DNA of 64,000 nt, taken from positions 3,073,278 through 3,137,277 of the forward strand of contig NZ_LT629791.1 of the NCBI RefSeq assembly GCF_900105925.1. Reading direction: 5' to 3'. The notes beneath the pieces were generated by a model that saw only the letters and a program-made list of their open reading frames with translations, searched no databases and was not told the DNA's origin. The translations under genes were made by a program, and so were the position numbers. Shown piece after piece: positions 8,236 through 21,161 of the stretch (the stretch's first letter is position 1; every line of letters starts with the position of its first letter). The DNA comes from Jiangella alkaliphila (lineage in GTDB: Bacteria; Actinomycetota; Actinomycetes; Jiangellales; Jiangellaceae).

Positions 8236-9915
8236 ATGCCCGAACCCGCGGCCCGGCCGCGCGACCTCAGCCCGGCCGAGATCGGGTTCGTGCGGCAGCG
8301 GCCGGTGCCCTGGCTCAACCCAGGTCTGCTCGCCGGCACCGCCGTCCGCGTCCTGCTCGCCTACCTGTTCGGCGGCTACATGGACAAGCGCGAGCTGCAG
8401 GCCGCGCTGCCGGACCGCACGTTCGACCACTCCGCCGCCGACGAGCTGTGGTTCGACTACACCGCCGACCTCGGCGACGGCTTCGACGCCACGTACTCGG
8501 TCGCGTCGCTGCTGGCCCGGCCCGAGCTGATGCTCGACGACGGCCGGCTGCTGCCGCGCGGCGAGCTGCTCGTCCTCGGCGGCGACCAGGTGTACCCGAC
8601 GGCGTCCAGCCCGGCCTACGAGAACCGGTGGAAGGGCCCGTACTACGCCGCACTGCCCGACGTCGCCGCCGACTCCCCGTCGCTGTACGCGCTGCCCGGC
8701 AACCACGACTGGTACGACGGGCTGACGGCGTTCCTGCGGCTGTTCGCGCAGGGCGACACCATCGGTGGCTGGCGCACCAGGCAGGCGCGCAGCTATTTCG
8801 CGCTGGAGCTGCCGCACCGCTGGTGGGTGTTCGCCGTCGACATCCAGCTGTCGTCGTACATCGACGAGCCGCAGCTGGACTACTTCGGCCGCGTGGCCGA
8901 GCGGCTGACGCCGGAGGACCGGATCGTGCTCGTGCCGGCCCAGCCGTCCTGGGTGAAGACGCACGACCGGCCCGACGCCTACGACAGCGTCGACTACTTC
9001 ATCCGCACCGTCATCGAGCCGACCGGCGCCCGGGTGCCGTTGCTGCTCGCCGGCGACATGCACCACTACGCGCGCTACACCGGCGACGGCCCGGACGGAC
9101 GCGGCCGGCAGCTGCTCACCTGCGGCGGAGGCGGCGCCTACCTCGTCGGCACCGACCACCTGCCTGACGCCGTCGCCGTCCCGCCGGAGGAGACCATCAC
9201 CCGCCGGAGCAGCACCCCGCAGCGGTACGAGCTGGCCGGCGCCTACCCGTCGCGGCCGGCGTCGCGGCGGCTCGGCTGGCAGGTGTTCGCCAGGCTGCCG
9301 CGGCGCAATCCTGGCTTCGTCTGGCTGCTCGGGCTCATGCAGACGCTGCTCATGCTGGCGTTCGTGACGTCGCCGGACCACCTGATCACCCCGGCGACGG
9401 TCACCGGCGTGACCGCCGTGCTGGTCGGGACCGCCGTGTTCACGCTGGTCCTGGGGGTGCGCAACCGCAAGCACATCGTCGCGGCGCTGGCCCACGCGGT
9501 ACCGCACGTGGCGCTGGCCGCCGGGGGAGCGGTGGCGTGGTCGGCGCTGCCGCTGTCCGACCTCGCCAACCCCTGGGCGACGCTGCTGGCCTTCGCCGTC
9601 TACGGCCCGGTCATCGGCGTCCTCGACAGCTGGGTCGTCGGCGCATACCTGCTGGTCGCGCGGCACTTCGACGTCAACGTCAACGAGCTGTACGCGGGCA
9701 TGGGCATCGAGGACCACAAGAGCTTCCTGCGCTTCCACATCGGCCGCGACGGGTCGCTGACGGTGTACCCGGTGGCCGTCGACCGGGTGGCGCACGACTG
9801 GCGGGCCGACCCCGGCGGCGCGCCGGGCACGCCCTGGATCGTCCCGGCCGACCCGCTGCACGCCACGCTGGCCGAGCCACCCGTCCTGGTCGACGGGCCC
9901 GGGGGCCGCGCCGGA

Positions 9916-9918
<3 letters not shown>
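8236..9918 (+). CDS. Membrane-associated metallophosphoesterase-like protein
   Basis: A 560-residue protein. The first 340 residues form a calcineurin-like phosphoesterase domain with GGDQVYP (D117), GNHDWY (N156, H157) and GDMHHY (D274, H276, H277), which supply most of the di-metal site. About residues 356-470 contain four hydrophobic segments, followed by a soluble tail that includes a beta-rich stretch near 500-540. Orientation and substrate are unknown. The combination of phosphatase head and four-helix membrane domain recurs in actinomycetes as an uncharacterised family. The start is fixed by the -10 box 8 bases upstream. The stop overlaps the promoter of guaB1. Confidence 0.75.
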
Positions 9919-12302
<2,384 letters not shown>

Positions 12303-12315
12303 TCGGGCCGGCTGG

Positions 12316-13287
12316 TCAGGCCGCGAGCCGGGCCAGCAGCTCGCTCGCCGGCACCGACCCCGGTGCCACCCGCTCCCGCGCCGCGACGACGGCCAACTGG
12401 CGGACCAGGTCGTTCGCCGGGGCCGGCACGCCGTGCAGCCGCGCCAGCAGGACGATCTCGCCGTTGAGGTAGTCGGCCTCGATCGAGCCGGTGCCGCGCA
12501 GCAGGCTCTGCACCGACGAGCCGCCGCCGGGCGCCTGCCCCTCGAACGCCGGCATCCGCAGGATGTCCCCGCGCCGGGCGAGGTCGGTCTCCTCGTCGAC
12601 GACGTCGGCGCCGGCCGCCGCCAGCACCGCCTCGCCCTCGGCCCGCAGCAGCTCGACCACGCGCGCGGCGTCGCCGTCGCCGGTGCCGCACAGCGCGGTG
12701 ACCGCGTTGCCGAGGTTCATCACCAGCTTGCGGTACTTCCACCGCATGATGTCCTCGCGCGGCTCGGAGAGGAAGCCGGCCTTGGCGAGGTCGGCCGCGA
12801 CCGAACGTGCGACGTCGTCGACGCCGCCCGGGTAGCGGCCGAGGTCGAGGATGCCCGGCACCGGTGCCGACCGCGCCTGCACGACGCCCGCCTGGACGTG
12901 CGCCGCCGGAAACATCACGCACACGCCGTACACGTGCGAGAACAGCCGCAGCGCCAGGCGCTCGTTGGCCACGCCGTTCTGGACGCACACGACCGGCGTC
13001 GACGGCTCCGCGACCGCGCGCAGCGCCTCCAGCGCGGCCGGGGTGTCCTGGCTCTTCATGGTGAGCACCACGACGTCGCCGGGCTCCACGCCGGCCTCCG
13101 CGGGCGACCCGTACACGGGCACCGGGACCGTCGTCGCACCCTCCGGCGACTCGACCCGCAACCCGCCGGACCGGATGGCGGACAGGTGTGCGCCGCGGGC
13201 GATGAGTCGGACGTCGAACCCGGCCGTGTGCAGGCGTGCGCCGAGGACGCCGCCGATCGCGCCGGCGCCGTAGATCACGAAGGCCAT
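12316..13287 (-). CDS. 2-dehydropantoate 2-reductase (PanE/ApbA-like)
   Basis: A 323-residue ketopantoate reductase family protein. The N-terminal Rossmann motif [10 protein letters not shown] binds NADPH. The substrate-domain Lys lies in [14 protein letters not shown], and [11 protein letters not shown] carries the conserved glutamate/asparagine region. Family members reduce 2-dehydropantoate to pantoate in CoA synthesis, though several actinobacterial paralogues have other 2-oxo-acid substrates. It is transcribed divergently from valS, with 44 bases between start codons. Confidence 0.8.
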   Translation of the reverse strand: MAFVIYGAGAIGGVLGARLHTAGFDVRLIARGAHLSAIRSGGLRVESPEGATTVPVPVYGSPAEAGVEPGDVVVLTMKSQDTPAALEALRAVAEPSTPVVCVQNGVANERLALRLFSHVYGVCVMFPAAHVQAGVVQARSAPVPGILDLGRYPGGVDDVARSVAADLAKAGFLSEPREDIMRWKYRKLVMNLGNAVTALCGTGDGDAARVVELLRAEGEAVLAAAGADVVDEETDLARRGDILRMPAFEGQAPGGGSSVQSLLRGTGSIEADYLNGEIVLLARLHGVPAPANDLVRQLAVVAARERVAPGSVPASELLARLAA

Positions 13288-13317
13288 GGTCGTACGGTAT
13301 CCGGTCGCCGCGCGCAG

Positions 13318-13323
13318 TAGAAT
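13318..13323 (+). promoter_or_regulatory. -10 box TAGAAT for a leaderless valS mRNA
   Basis: TAGAAT, a near-consensus -10 hexamer, is followed after 8 bases by GTG 13332. No Shine-Dalgarno is present, so the transcript should be leaderless. This decides the valS start over upstream in-frame codons. Confidence 0.5.
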
Positions 13324-13331
13324 TCCGCGGC

Positions 13332-15965
13332 GTGACCGAGTCGACTCTCCCCGAGCCCGCCCTGCCGTCCGTCTACGACCCGGCGGCGGTAGAGATGCCC
13401 CTCTACCAGGGCTGGGTCGACCGCGGCTATTTCGAGGCCGACGAGAAGAGCGACAAGCCCCCGTACTGCATCGTCATCCCGCCGCCGAACGTCACCGGGT
13501 CGCTGCACCTGGGCCACGCGTTCGAGCACACGCTGATCGACGCGCTGGTGCGGCGGCGGCGCATGCAGGGCTACGAGGCGCTGTGGATGCCCGGCATGGA
13601 CCACGCGGGCATCGCCACCCAGAACGTCGTCGAGCGCGAGCTGGCCAAGGAGGGCGCGTCGCGGCACGACCTCGGGCGTGAGGCGTTCGTCGAGAAGGTC
13701 TGGGAGTGGAAGGCCGAGTCCGGCGGCCGCATCCTCGCCCAGATGCGCCGGCTCGGCGACGGCGTCGCCTGGAGCCGCGAGCGGTTCACCATGGACGAGG
13801 GCCTGTCGCGCGCCGTCCAGACCATCTTCAAGCGGCTCTACGACGACGAGCTGATCTACCGCGCCGAGCGGATCATCAACTGGTGCGTGCGCTGCCACAC
13901 CGCGCTGTCCGACATCGAGGTGGAGCACAGTGAGGACGAGGGCGAGCTGGTCTCGATCCGCTACAGCGACGACGTCGTCGTGGCCACCACCCGCGCTGAG
14001 ACGATGCTCGGCGACACCGCCGTGGCCGTGCACCCCGACGACGAGCGCTACAAGCACCTCATCGGCACCGAGCTGGAGCTGCCGCTGACCGGCCGGCGCA
14101 TCCCGGTCGTCGGCGACCCGCACGTCGACCCGTCGTTCGGCACCGGCATGGTCAAGGTCACGCCGGCGCACGACCCCAACGACTTCGAGATCGGCCGCCG
14201 GCACGACCTCCCGATGCTCACCATCATGGACGAGCAGGGCGTCATCACCGCGCACGGCCCGTTCCAGGGGCTGGACCGCTTCGAGGCCCGGCCGGCCATC
14301 GTCGCCGCGCTGCGCGAGCAGGGCCGCATCGTCTCCGAGAAGCGGCCGTACGTGCACGCCGTCGGGCACTGCTCGCGATGCAAGACCGTGGTCGAGCCGC
14401 GGCTGTCGCTGCAGTGGTGGGTCAAGGTCGAGCCGCTGGCCAAGGCGTCGGGCGACGCCGTCCGCGACGGCCGCGTGGCCATCCACCCGAAGTCGATGGA
14501 GGCGCGCTGGTTCGGCTGGGTCGACGACATGCACGACTGGTGCATCTCGCGCCAGCTGTGGTGGGGCCACCGCATCCCGGTCTGGTACGGGCCTGGCGGC
14601 GAGGTCGTCTGCGTCGGCCCCGACGACGACGTCCCCAGCGGCGAGGGCTGGGTGCAGGACGAGGACGTGCTCGACACCTGGTTCTCGTCGGCGCTGTGGC
14701 CGTTCTCGACGCTCGGCTGGCCCGACGAGACGCCTGCGCTGGAGAAGTTCTACCCGAACCAGGTGCTGGTCACCGGCTACGACATCCTGTTCTTCTGGGT
14801 GGCCCGGATGATGATGTTCGGGCTGTACGCGCATGCCGACGCCGGCCCCGATAAGGCGATCCCGTTTCACACCATCGCGCTGCACGGCATGGTCCGCGAC
14901 GAGCGCGGCAAGAAGATGTCCAAGTCGTTCGGCAACGCCGTCGACCCGCTGGACTGGATGGACGCCTACGGGTCCGACGCGCTGCGGTTCACGCTCGCGC
15001 GCGGCGCCAACCCCGGCGCCGACGTCCCGATCGGCGAGGACTGGGTCCAGGCGTCGCGCAACTTCTGCAACAAGCTGTGGAACGCCACCCGGTTCGCGCT
15101 GATCAGCGGCGCCCGCGTGGGTGAGCTGCCGCCGTCCGGCGAGCTGACGGCCGTCGACCGGTGGATCCTGTCCCGGCTGAACACCGTGCTGGCCGAGGTC
15201 GACGCGTTCTACGAGGACTACCAGTTCGCCAAGGCCAGCGAGACGCTCTACCACTTCGCCTGGGACGAGTTCTGCGACTGGTACGTCGAGCTGGCCAAGA
15301 CGCAGCTGGGCGCGGGCGGCGCGGGCGGCGCGGTCGCCGGCCGGACCCAGCTGGTGCTCGGGCACGTCCTCGACCGTCTGCTGCGCGTGCTGCACCCGGT
15401 GACGCCGTTCGTCACCGAGGCGCTGTGGACGACGCTGACCGGCCAGGAGTCGCTGGTGGTCGCGGACTGGCCGGCGCCCGACGCGGGGCGCGACGACCCC
15501 GGCGCCGAGGCCACCGTCGCCGAGCTGCAGCGGCTGATCACCGAGGTGCGCCGGTTCCGCAGCGACCAGGGCGTCAAGCCGGGCCAGAAGGTCCCGGCCC
15601 GGCTCGTCGGCGCCGATGCCGCCGTGCTGGCCGGGCACGAGGCCGCGTTCCGGTCGCTGACCCGGCTGACCGAGCCGTCCGACGGCTTCACCGCGACCGC
15701 CCAGGTCGTCGTCGGCGCCGTCACCGTCGAGCTGGACCTCTCCGGCGCCGTCGACGTCGAGGCCGAGCGCAAGCGCCTGAGCAAGGACCTCGCGACCGAG
15801 CGGAAGGCGCTGGAGCAGGCGCTGCGCAAGCTCGGCAACGAGCAGTTCCTCGCCAAGGCGCCGGAGGCGGAGGTCGACAAGGTCCGCGGCCGCCGCACCG
15901 CCGCCGAGGGCGAGATCGCCCGGCTCGAGACCCAGCTGGCCGGCCTGCCGCAGGGCGCGCCGTGA
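13332..15965 (+). CDS. valS: Valyl-tRNA synthetase
   Basis: An 877-residue class Ia aminoacyl-tRNA synthetase, the normal length. Signature [14 protein letters not shown] contains the HLGH form of the HIGH motif (59-62). The CP1 editing domain follows, with [14 protein letters not shown] near 220. KMSKS is at 528-532, then the anticodon-binding domain and a C-terminal coiled coil from about residue 810 to the end. It charges tRNA-Val with valine and hydrolyses mischarged Thr-tRNA. The GTG start is fixed by the -10 box 8 bases upstream. The stop overlaps the GTG of folC. Confidence 0.96.
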   Translation: MTESTLPEPALPSVYDPAAVEMPLYQGWVDRGYFEADEKSDKPPYCIVIPPPNVTGSLHLGHAFEHTLIDALVRRRRMQGYEALWMPGMDHAGIATQNVVERELAKEGASRHDLGREAFVEKVWEWKAESGGRILAQMRRLGDGVAWSRERFTMDEGLSRAVQTIFKRLYDDELIYRAERIINWCVRCHTALSDIEVEHSEDEGELVSIRYSDDVVVATTRAETMLGDTAVAVHPDDERYKHLIGTELELPLTGRRIPVVGDPHVDPSFGTGMVKVTPAHDPNDFEIGRRHDLPMLTIMDEQGVITAHGPFQGLDRFEARPAIVAALREQGRIVSEKRPYVHAVGHCSRCKTVVEPRLSLQWWVKVEPLAKASGDAVRDGRVAIHPKSMEARWFGWVDDMHDWCISRQLWWGHRIPVWYGPGGEVVCVGPDDDVPSGEGWVQDEDVLDTWFSSALWPFSTLGWPDETPALEKFYPNQVLVTGYDILFFWVARMMMFGLYAHADAGPDKAIPFHTIALHGMVRDERGKKMSKSFGNAVDPLDWMDAYGSDALRFTLARGANPGADVPIGEDWVQASRNFCNKLWNATRFALISGARVGELPPSGELTAVDRWILSRLNTVLAEVDAFYEDYQFAKASETLYHFAWDEFCDWYVELAKTQLGAGGAGGAVAGRTQLVLGHVLDRLLRVLHPVTPFVTEALWTTLTGQESLVVADWPAPDAGRDDPGAEATVAELQRLITEVRRFRSDQGVKPGQKVPARLVGADAAVLAGHEAAFRSLTRLTEPSDGFTATAQVVVGAVTVELDLSGAVDVEAERKRLSKDLATERKALEQALRKLGNEQFLAKAPEAEVDKVRGRRTAAEGEIARLETQLAGLPQGAP

Positions 15966-17293
15966 GCGACGACGTCCTGCGCGACATCGAGGCCGAGCTG
16001 CTGGCCCGGCGCCCGGAGTCGCGGGTCGAGCCGTCGCTGGAGCGCATCCGCGACCTTGTCGACCTCCTCGGCAACCCGCAGCGCGCGTACCCCGTCCTGC
16101 ACATCGGCGGCACCAACGGCAAGACGTCGACGGCGCGCATGGCCGACGCGCTGCTGCGCGAGCTGAACCTGCGCACCGGCCGGTACACCAGCCCGCACCT
16201 GCAGTCGGTCACCGAGCGCATCGTGCTCGACGGCGAGCCGATCACGCCGGCCCGCTTCGCCGCCACGTACGCCGAGGTCAAGCCGTACCTCGACCTCGTC
16301 GACTCCAAGCACGACGTGCTGCTGGGCTACTTCGAGGTGCTGACTGCGCTGGCCTATGCCGCGTTCGCCGACGCCCCCGTCGAGGCCGCCGTCGTCGAGG
16401 TCGGCCTGGGCGGCGCCTGGGACGCCACCAACGTCGCCGACGGCCGGGTCGCGGTCGTCACCTCGGTCGCCATCGACCACGTCGAGTACCTCGGTGACAC
16501 CATCGAGGAGATCGCCACCGAGAAGGCCGGCATCATCAAGCCCGGCGGCTACGCGATCCTCGGGCCGCAGACCACGGCCGCCGCCCAGATCCTGCTCGCG
16601 CGCGTCGCCGAGACCGGCGCGACCGTCGCCCGGCAGGGGCTGGAGTTCGGCCTGCGCAGCCGCGAGATGGCCGTCGGCGGGCAGCTTCTCGGCCTGCAGG
16701 GGCTGACCGGCCCGTACGACGAGATCTTCCTGCCGCTGCACGGCGAGTACCAGGCGCACAACGCGGCGGCGGCGCTGGCCGCGGTCGAGGCGTTCGTCGG
16801 CGGCGGCCGTGAGGCGCTAGACGCCGACCTGGTCCGGGCCGCGTTCGCCCGCGTCACCTCGCCCGGCCGGCTGGAGGCGCTGCGCCGCGGCCCGGTCGTG
16901 CTGGCCGACGCCGCGCACAACCCGGCCGGCGCCGCGGCGCTCGCGGCAGCCCTCACCGAGGAGTTCGCCGGCACCGCGCTGGTCGCCGTCGTCGCCGCCA
17001 TGGCCGACAAGGACGTCGAGGGCATCCTCACCGAGCTGGAGCCCGCGGTCGAGGCCGTGGTCGTCACCGAGAACTCCTCGCCTCGCACCATGCCGGTCGA
17101 CCAGTTGGCCAATGTCGCCGTCGACGTGTTCGGCCAGGACCGCGTCCACCAGGCGGTGCCGCTGCCCGAGGCGATCGACGTCGGGCTGCGGCTGGCCGAG
17201 CGGGAGGAGTCGCTGGGCGGCTACGGAGTGATCGTCACCGGCTCGGTCGTGACGGCGGGCGACGCGCGGGTGGCGTTCGGGGCGGCGTCGTGA
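15962..17293 (+). CDS. folC: Folylpolyglutamate synthase / dihydrofolate synthase
   Basis: A 443-residue Mur-ligase-family enzyme that adds glutamate to dihydropteroate and folates. It has P-loop GTNGKTS (50-56), [26 protein letters not shown] and [12 protein letters not shown] for metal and nucleotide binding, and a C-terminal [10 protein letters not shown] domain hinge. GTGA at 15962 overlaps the valS stop, and the stop overlaps the next GTG. The valS-folC-DUF4233 order is standard in Actinobacteria. Confidence 0.95.
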   Translation: MSDDVLRDIEAELLARRPESRVEPSLERIRDLVDLLGNPQRAYPVLHIGGTNGKTSTARMADALLRELNLRTGRYTSPHLQSVTERIVLDGEPITPARFAATYAEVKPYLDLVDSKHDVLLGYFEVLTALAYAAFADAPVEAAVVEVGLGGAWDATNVADGRVAVVTSVAIDHVEYLGDTIEEIATEKAGIIKPGGYAILGPQTTAAAQILLARVAETGATVARQGLEFGLRSREMAVGGQLLGLQGLTGPYDEIFLPLHGEYQAHNAAAALAAVEAFVGGGREALDADLVRAAFARVTSPGRLEALRRGPVVLADAAHNPAGAAALAAALTEEFAGTALVAVVAAMADKDVEGILTELEPAVEAVVVTENSSPRTMPVDQLANVAVDVFGQDRVHQAVPLPEAIDVGLRLAEREESLGGYGVIVTGSVVTAGDARVAFGAAS

Positions 17294-17631
17294 ACCGCAT
17301 CGCCGCCGCCATGCTGTCGATCCAGGTGATCGTCGTACTCCTGGCCGTCCCGGTCGCCATCAACATCGCCGACGTCGGCCGCGGCACCGCCTGGCTGGCC
17401 GGCGGCGGCATCGCGCTGCTGTGCGTGCTCGGCGCGGCGACCGTGCGCCGCGGCCGGCCCGGCTACGTCCTCGGCACGGCCGCCCAGGTGGCGTCGGTGG
17501 CCGCCGGCATCGTGGTGCCGGCGATGCTCATCCTGGGCGGCATCTTCGCCCTGCTGTGGTTCGTCCTGCTGCGCATCGGCCCCCAGGTCGAGCGCGAGAA
17601 GGCGGCCCGAGAGGCGCAGCAGCCGGAGTGA
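17290..17631 (+). CDS. DUF4233 membrane protein
   Basis: A 113-residue protein with four hydrophobic segments (about 5-27, 33-49, 57-77 and 80-95) and a charged C-terminal tail. Its position immediately after folC, with a GTGA overlap, matches DUF4233 proteins throughout Actinobacteria. Function is unknown. In most relatives ndk follows directly; here another gene has been placed between. Confidence 0.75.
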   Translation: MNRIAAAMLSIQVIVVLLAVPVAINIADVGRGTAWLAGGGIALLCVLGAATVRRGRPGYVLGTAAQVASVAAGIVVPAMLILGGIFALLWFVLLRIGPQVEREKAAREAQQPE

Positions 17632-17639
17632 TGAGGGGC

Positions 17640-17682
17640 GTTTCAGTGGCGCTCTGGCACCACCGAACCACCCGCCATCACG
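17640..17682. repeat. Palindromic repeat copy 1, between convergent genes
   Basis: An imperfect hairpin (arms 17640-17652 and 17657-17669, 10 of 13 pairs) is followed by the 18-base segment 17665-17682, which recurs exactly at 18840-18857. It lies at the convergent ends of the DUF4233 and AbiEi/DUF559-like genes and even contains the latter's stop codon. It is probably both a terminator and one end of an inserted unit. Confidence 0.55.
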
Positions 17683-18742
17683 AACCACCGGCGAGGTAGG
17701 CGGCTTCGATCTCGCGCAGGACGGCGCCGGGTTCGGCTCGGAGGCGTGCTGGTGAGACGGGGAGGACGCGCCAGCCGAGGGCGGCGTAGCGGGCGCGGCG
17801 TTCCTCGGTGCGTGTGGGTGCGTCGCCGAAGCCGTGGAAGCTGCGCGAGTCGACCTCGACGACCAGGCGGGCGCGTTCCCAGCAGGCGTCGGGGTGGATG
17901 CCGCGCTGGCCGGGGAGCACCTGGTTCCAGCGGGGTTCGGGGAGGAACTGGCTGGTGCGGACGAGGTCGCGCAGTTCGCACTCGGGTGCGGAGCGGCAGC
18001 CCGCCTCGATGTCCTGCATCGCGAGCCGGGCCAGCGCGCCGCCACGACGTGAGGCGGCGGCGACCTCGTCGCGCAGGGCGCTGAGCGTGGCTCGGCGGCG
18101 TTGGACGACTTCGCACAGGAGGGCGCGGGTGTTGCGCAGCGCGAGGTCCCGGTGGTGGCCGGGGTGGTGCCAGCAGCCGGGGCACCCGTCGGTACGGGAA
18201 CACTCCGGCCGCCAGTCCGCGGGCAGGTGGCCCCGGCGGACCACGGTCTCCACGACGGCCCGCGCCGCCGGGACGACGGGAACCACGCCGGGAACCGGAC
18301 GATGTCCGGCCTCGTCCAGCAGCACATGGAGCGGTACGCCGCGCGTGGGGTCGTCGTCGACCCACAGCTGCGCCTCGGGAGGGTGAGTCGTCCGGCAGAC
18401 CCGGACGAAGCCGTTGGTCCGGCGGGCCGAGTCCCAGGACACCAGCACGTCGATCGTGTCACCAGCCGGCGGGCCGTACGCCAGCCCGTGCATCTCAGCC
18501 GCCCACGCGCCGCTGATCGCGGCGTCAGGGCCGCCGTGCAGGACCGCTGCCCGGCGCCGGTGCTGCGGGGCGAGCGGTCCGTTGAAGGTCGCGTAGATAC
18601 CCGGCAGAACGCGCTGCCACGGTCCGCCGGGCCGGATTGCGTACTTGACCGCGTCCCTGGTCATACCGGTGGCCAGGGACTGCTGACGGGTGATCAGGCC
18701 GTCCTGCGCCTGTGCGAGTGGGAGAGCGCGTTGAGGTGGCAC
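17678..18742 (-). CDS. AbiEi-like N-terminal domain plus DUF559-like nuclease-fold protein
   Basis: A 354-residue protein unrelated to its housekeeping neighbours. The N-terminus (LITRQQSLATGMTRDAVKYA, then a WQRVLPGIY stretch) looks like the winged-helix domain of AbiEi-type antitoxins. The middle is unassigned, with a Cys/His-rich patch near 175-190 (CPGCWHHPGHH). The C-terminal 100 residues resemble a Vsr/DUF559 PD-(D/E)XK fold, ending in VVEVDSRSFH and RYAALGWRVLPV. The start is taken as GTG 18742-18740 because homology begins a few residues later; no strong ribosome site is visible. Such proteins are common orphan genes in actinomycetes. Function is unknown and no toxin partner is adjacent. 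It interrupts the usual DUF4233-ndk neighbourhood and is bracketed by related palindromes. Confidence 0.65.
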   Translation of the reverse strand: MPPQRALPLAQAQDGLITRQQSLATGMTRDAVKYAIRPGGPWQRVLPGIYATFNGPLAPQHRRRAAVLHGGPDAAISGAWAAEMHGLAYGPPAGDTIDVLVSWDSARRTNGFVRVCRTTHPPEAQLWVDDDPTRGVPLHVLLDEAGHRPVPGVVPVVPAARAVVETVVRRGHLPADWRPECSRTDGCPGCWHHPGHHRDLALRNTRALLCEVVQRRRATLSALRDEVAAASRRGGALARLAMQDIEAGCRSAPECELRDLVRTSQFLPEPRWNQVLPGQRGIHPDACWERARLVVEVDSRSFHGFGDAPTRTEERRARYAALGWRVLPVSPARLRAEPGAVLREIEAAYLAGGS

Positions 18743-18805
18743 GATTCGATCGTGCGCGACAGGAGCGCGGAGGGAAAGCGAGAATCCGCGGCCTGTGGAC
18801 AACGA

Positions 18806-18857
18806 ATGGCGGGTGGTTCGGTGGCGCTGTAGTGCCACTGAACCACCCGCCATCACG
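18806..18857. repeat. Palindromic repeat copy 2, downstream of ndk
   Basis: Two 23-base arms (18806-18828 and 18831-18853) are complementary at 21 positions around a 2-base loop. The segment 18840-18857 is identical to 17665-17682. It sits just after the ndk stop, so it also serves as a probable ndk terminator. Confidence 0.6.
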
Positions 18858-18864
18858 CCGCGGA

Positions 18865-19272
18865 CTAGAGGCCGGGGAACCAGAGGTCGAGCTCGCGCTT
18901 GGCCGCCTCGGGGGAGTCGGACGCGTGCACGAGGTTCTCGGAGTTGGACAGCGCGAGGTCGCCGCGGATGGTGCCGGGAGCGGCCTTGCGGCCGTCGGTG
19001 GCGCCGTTCATCGCCCGCACGACGTCGATGGCCTGGTCGCCGTCGAGGACCAGCGCGACCAGCGGGCCGCCGGTGACGAACTCGCGCAGCGCGGGGTAGA
19101 ACGGCTTGTCGACGTGCTCGGCGTAGTGCGCGTCCGACAGCGTGGGGTCGATGGTGCGCTGGTCCAGCGCGACGATGGTCAGGCCCTTGCGTTCGTAGCG
19201 GGCCAGAATCTCCCCGACCAGGCCGCGGCGGACGGCGTCGGGCTTGATCAGGACGAGCGTGCGCTCGGACAC
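18865..19272 (-). CDS. ndk: Nucleoside diphosphate kinase
   Basis: A 135-residue enzyme, the standard short bacterial length, transferring the gamma-phosphate from NTPs to NDPs. The active-site phosphohistidine is H116 in LVHASDS, with RAMNGATDG and the N-terminal TLVLIKPDAV motif also present. GTG 19272-19270 is chosen because AGGAG lies 5 bases upstream and the family normally starts here. A TACTGT -10 box lies on the minus strand at 19318-19313. It is transcribed away from the Tad operon. Confidence 0.95.
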   Translation of the reverse strand: MSERTLVLIKPDAVRRGLVGEILARYERKGLTIVALDQRTIDPTLSDAHYAEHVDKPFYPALREFVTGGPLVALVLDGDQAIDVVRAMNGATDGRKAAPGTIRGDLALSNSENLVHASDSPEAAKRELDLWFPGL

Positions 19273-19639
19273 GGATGCTCCTGTGCGGTCGGACGGATCG
19301 GCAATGATCCCGACAGTAGCCAATCGGCCCGCCGAGACGCTCGTCAGGTGCGCGGCGGCACGATGAAAGGCTCGTGAAAGCGGCCGCCGGTAGCGTCCAC
19401 GGTGCTGGGGGTACGCATCCGGCAGGCGGCATGACCACGGTCAGCCATCCAAGGTAAAGTTCCCCCGAACGTCCAGGGGGCAGCGGGGTTGCTTGCACGT
19501 CGAAGCGTCCGGCGACGCGGCGTCCTAACCGGTCGCCTCGGCCGGTGCTCCGACACGGTCCCCCGGCTGCGCCCGGCCCTCCCGGCCGGTTCGGGAGGGC
19601 AGTGACGGGGCGACGAGGCAGGAGCGGTAGAGGCACCTC
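19273..19639 (+). promoter_or_regulatory. Divergent regulatory region between ndk and the Tad operon
   Basis: This gene-free stretch carries the ndk -10 (TACTGT, minus strand, 19313-19318). On the plus strand TAAAGT at 19455-19460 is a possible -10 for the Tad operon, which would have a leader of roughly 175 bases. The leader contains G+C-rich dyads around 19560-19600. GGAGCGG at about 19620 is the likely ribosome site region for the ATG at 19640. No small gene is convincing here. Confidence 0.35.
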
Positions 19640-20371
19640 ATGGCGGGGACAACTCAGACGACTGACGCAGCCAACGAGCGCCAGCGCGCGCGGGAACAGC
19701 GCGGCATCCGCAGCAACCAACGCGTCCGGGCCGAGAGCACGCGGCTGCCGGCGCCACCCAGGCAGCGACGCCCGGCACTGGCCGCGCTCGCGGTACTGCT
19801 CATCGTCGGCGGTGCGGCCATCGCCGCGCTGCTGGCCATGCGCGTCGACGAGCGCACGCCGGTCCTCGTCGTGACGCAGCCCATCGCCGCGGGGGAGCTG
19901 ATCCCCGAGAGCGCGATCGGCACCACGCAGGTCGCCGCCGAGGGCACCGACCTCATCCCTGAGTCGCAGCTCGACCTCGTCACCAGCCGCTACGCGCGGG
20001 TCAGCATCGCCGAGGGCCAGCTGCTCGACACCACCATGCTCAGTGACCAGGCGCCGCTCCGCGAGGGCCAGGTGGCCGTCGGCGCCTTCCTCGGGCAGGG
20101 CTTCCTGCCCGCCGGCGGCCTACGGCCCGGCGACATCGTCGACCTCGTCTCGATCGTCACCGGCGAGGGCGAGACGATCGTCGAGGGCGCCCGGGTCGCC
20201 ACGGCAACCGCCGCGGAGGGGTCCGGCGACGCAGGGGGCGGCACCGGTTCGCTGGTGACGCTGCTGGTCGACCGCGCCGACTCCGCCACCGTCGGCGGCC
20301 TGGCCGCCACCAGCCAGCTCGTCGTCATGCTGGTCGAGCGCGGCACCCCGTTCGAGTCCGGCGAGGAGTGA
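19640..20371 (+). CDS. SAF-domain protein, CpaB/RcpC-like pilus assembly factor
   Basis: A 243-residue membrane protein. A basic N-terminal tail is followed by one transmembrane helix at about residues 43-67, then a SAF domain (VVTQPIAAGELIPESAI) and a C-terminal region like CpaB/RcpC. In Tad systems CpaB-like proteins sit on the outer face of the membrane and help assemble or stabilise the pilus. It is first in a run of ten co-directional genes and overlaps the next by GTGA. Actinobacterial versions act without the outer-membrane secretin that diderm CpaB partners with. Confidence 0.75.
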   Translation: MAGTTQTTDAANERQRAREQRGIRSNQRVRAESTRLPAPPRQRRPALAALAVLLIVGGAAIAALLAMRVDERTPVLVVTQPIAAGELIPESAIGTTQVAAEGTDLIPESQLDLVTSRYARVSIAEGQLLDTTMLSDQAPLREGQVAVGAFLGQGFLPAGGLRPGDIVDLVSIVTGEGETIVEGARVATATAAEGSGDAGGGTGSLVTLLVDRADSATVGGLAATSQLVVMLVERGTPFESGEE

Positions 20372-21156
20372 CCGGGGTGCTCATCGCGTTCGCGTCCGCC
20401 AAGGGCTCCCCGGGGGTGACCACCACGGTCAACGCGCTCGGGGCCATCTGGCCGTACGACGTCGTCGTCGCCGACTTCGACCCCGCCGGGGGCGACCTCG
20501 CGCTGCGTCACCGCGACGCCGAGGGCGAGCCGCTCGACCCCGAGCGCGGCCTGCTGTCGCTGGCCGCCGCCGCCCGCCGGGGCGTCGGTGAGGCGAACAT
20601 GGCCGAGCACCTGCAGACCGCCGACGGCGGCCTCGACCTGCTGGCCGGCGTCGTCCGGCCCGAGCAGCTCACCGGCATCGGCTCGGTCTGGCCGGCGATG
20701 GCCACCATGCTCAAGACGCTGCCGGTCGACGCGCTGGTCGACTGCGGCCGCATCGTCCCCGGCACCCCGCTGCTGCCGGTCATGAACGCCGCCGACGCCG
20801 TCGTCTTCGTGGTCCGCCCGGGCATCGAGTACTACGCGCACCTGCGCGAACGGCTGCGCTGGCTGGCCGAGCCGCTGCAGATCGGCCAGGTGGGCAGCAT
20901 CCCGATCGGCATCGTGCTGGTCACCGACAGCCGCGACACCTCGGCCCCGCGCGACCTCGACCGCCTGCTGCAGCACGACGGCCACCAGGTCACCGTGCTC
21001 GGCCGCATCGCCGACGACCCCAAGGCGGCCGGCGCCCTGGCCGGCCGGTGGAGCCGCCGCATCGACCGCTCGCTGCTCGTGCGCTCGGCCCGCGAGCTCA
21101 GCGAATCCGTCCGGCGGCTGGCCGACGCACACGCGCGCATCCCGAGCAGGAGCTGA
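20368..21156 (+). CDS. MinD/ParA-like ATPase, TadZ/CpaE-type
   Basis: A 262-residue SIMIBI-class P-loop protein with a variant Walker A, KGSPGVTTT near residue 13, and a VVADFDPAGGDLA switch. In Tad systems TadZ/CpaE localises the secretion machine to a pole or patch. There is no receiver domain. GTGA at 20368 overlaps the SAF gene, and it is followed closely by cpaF. A general chromosome-partition role is unlikely in this context. Confidence 0.75.
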   Translation: MTGVLIAFASAKGSPGVTTTVNALGAIWPYDVVVADFDPAGGDLALRHRDAEGEPLDPERGLLSLAAAARRGVGEANMAEHLQTADGGLDLLAGVVRPEQLTGIGSVWPAMATMLKTLPVDALVDCGRIVPGTPLLPVMNAADAVVFVVRPGIEYYAHLRERLRWLAEPLQIGQVGSIPIGIVLVTDSRDTSAPRDLDRLLQHDGHQVTVLGRIADDPKAAGALAGRWSRRIDRSLLVRSARELSESVRRLADAHARIPSRS

Positions 21157-21161
21157 CCACG

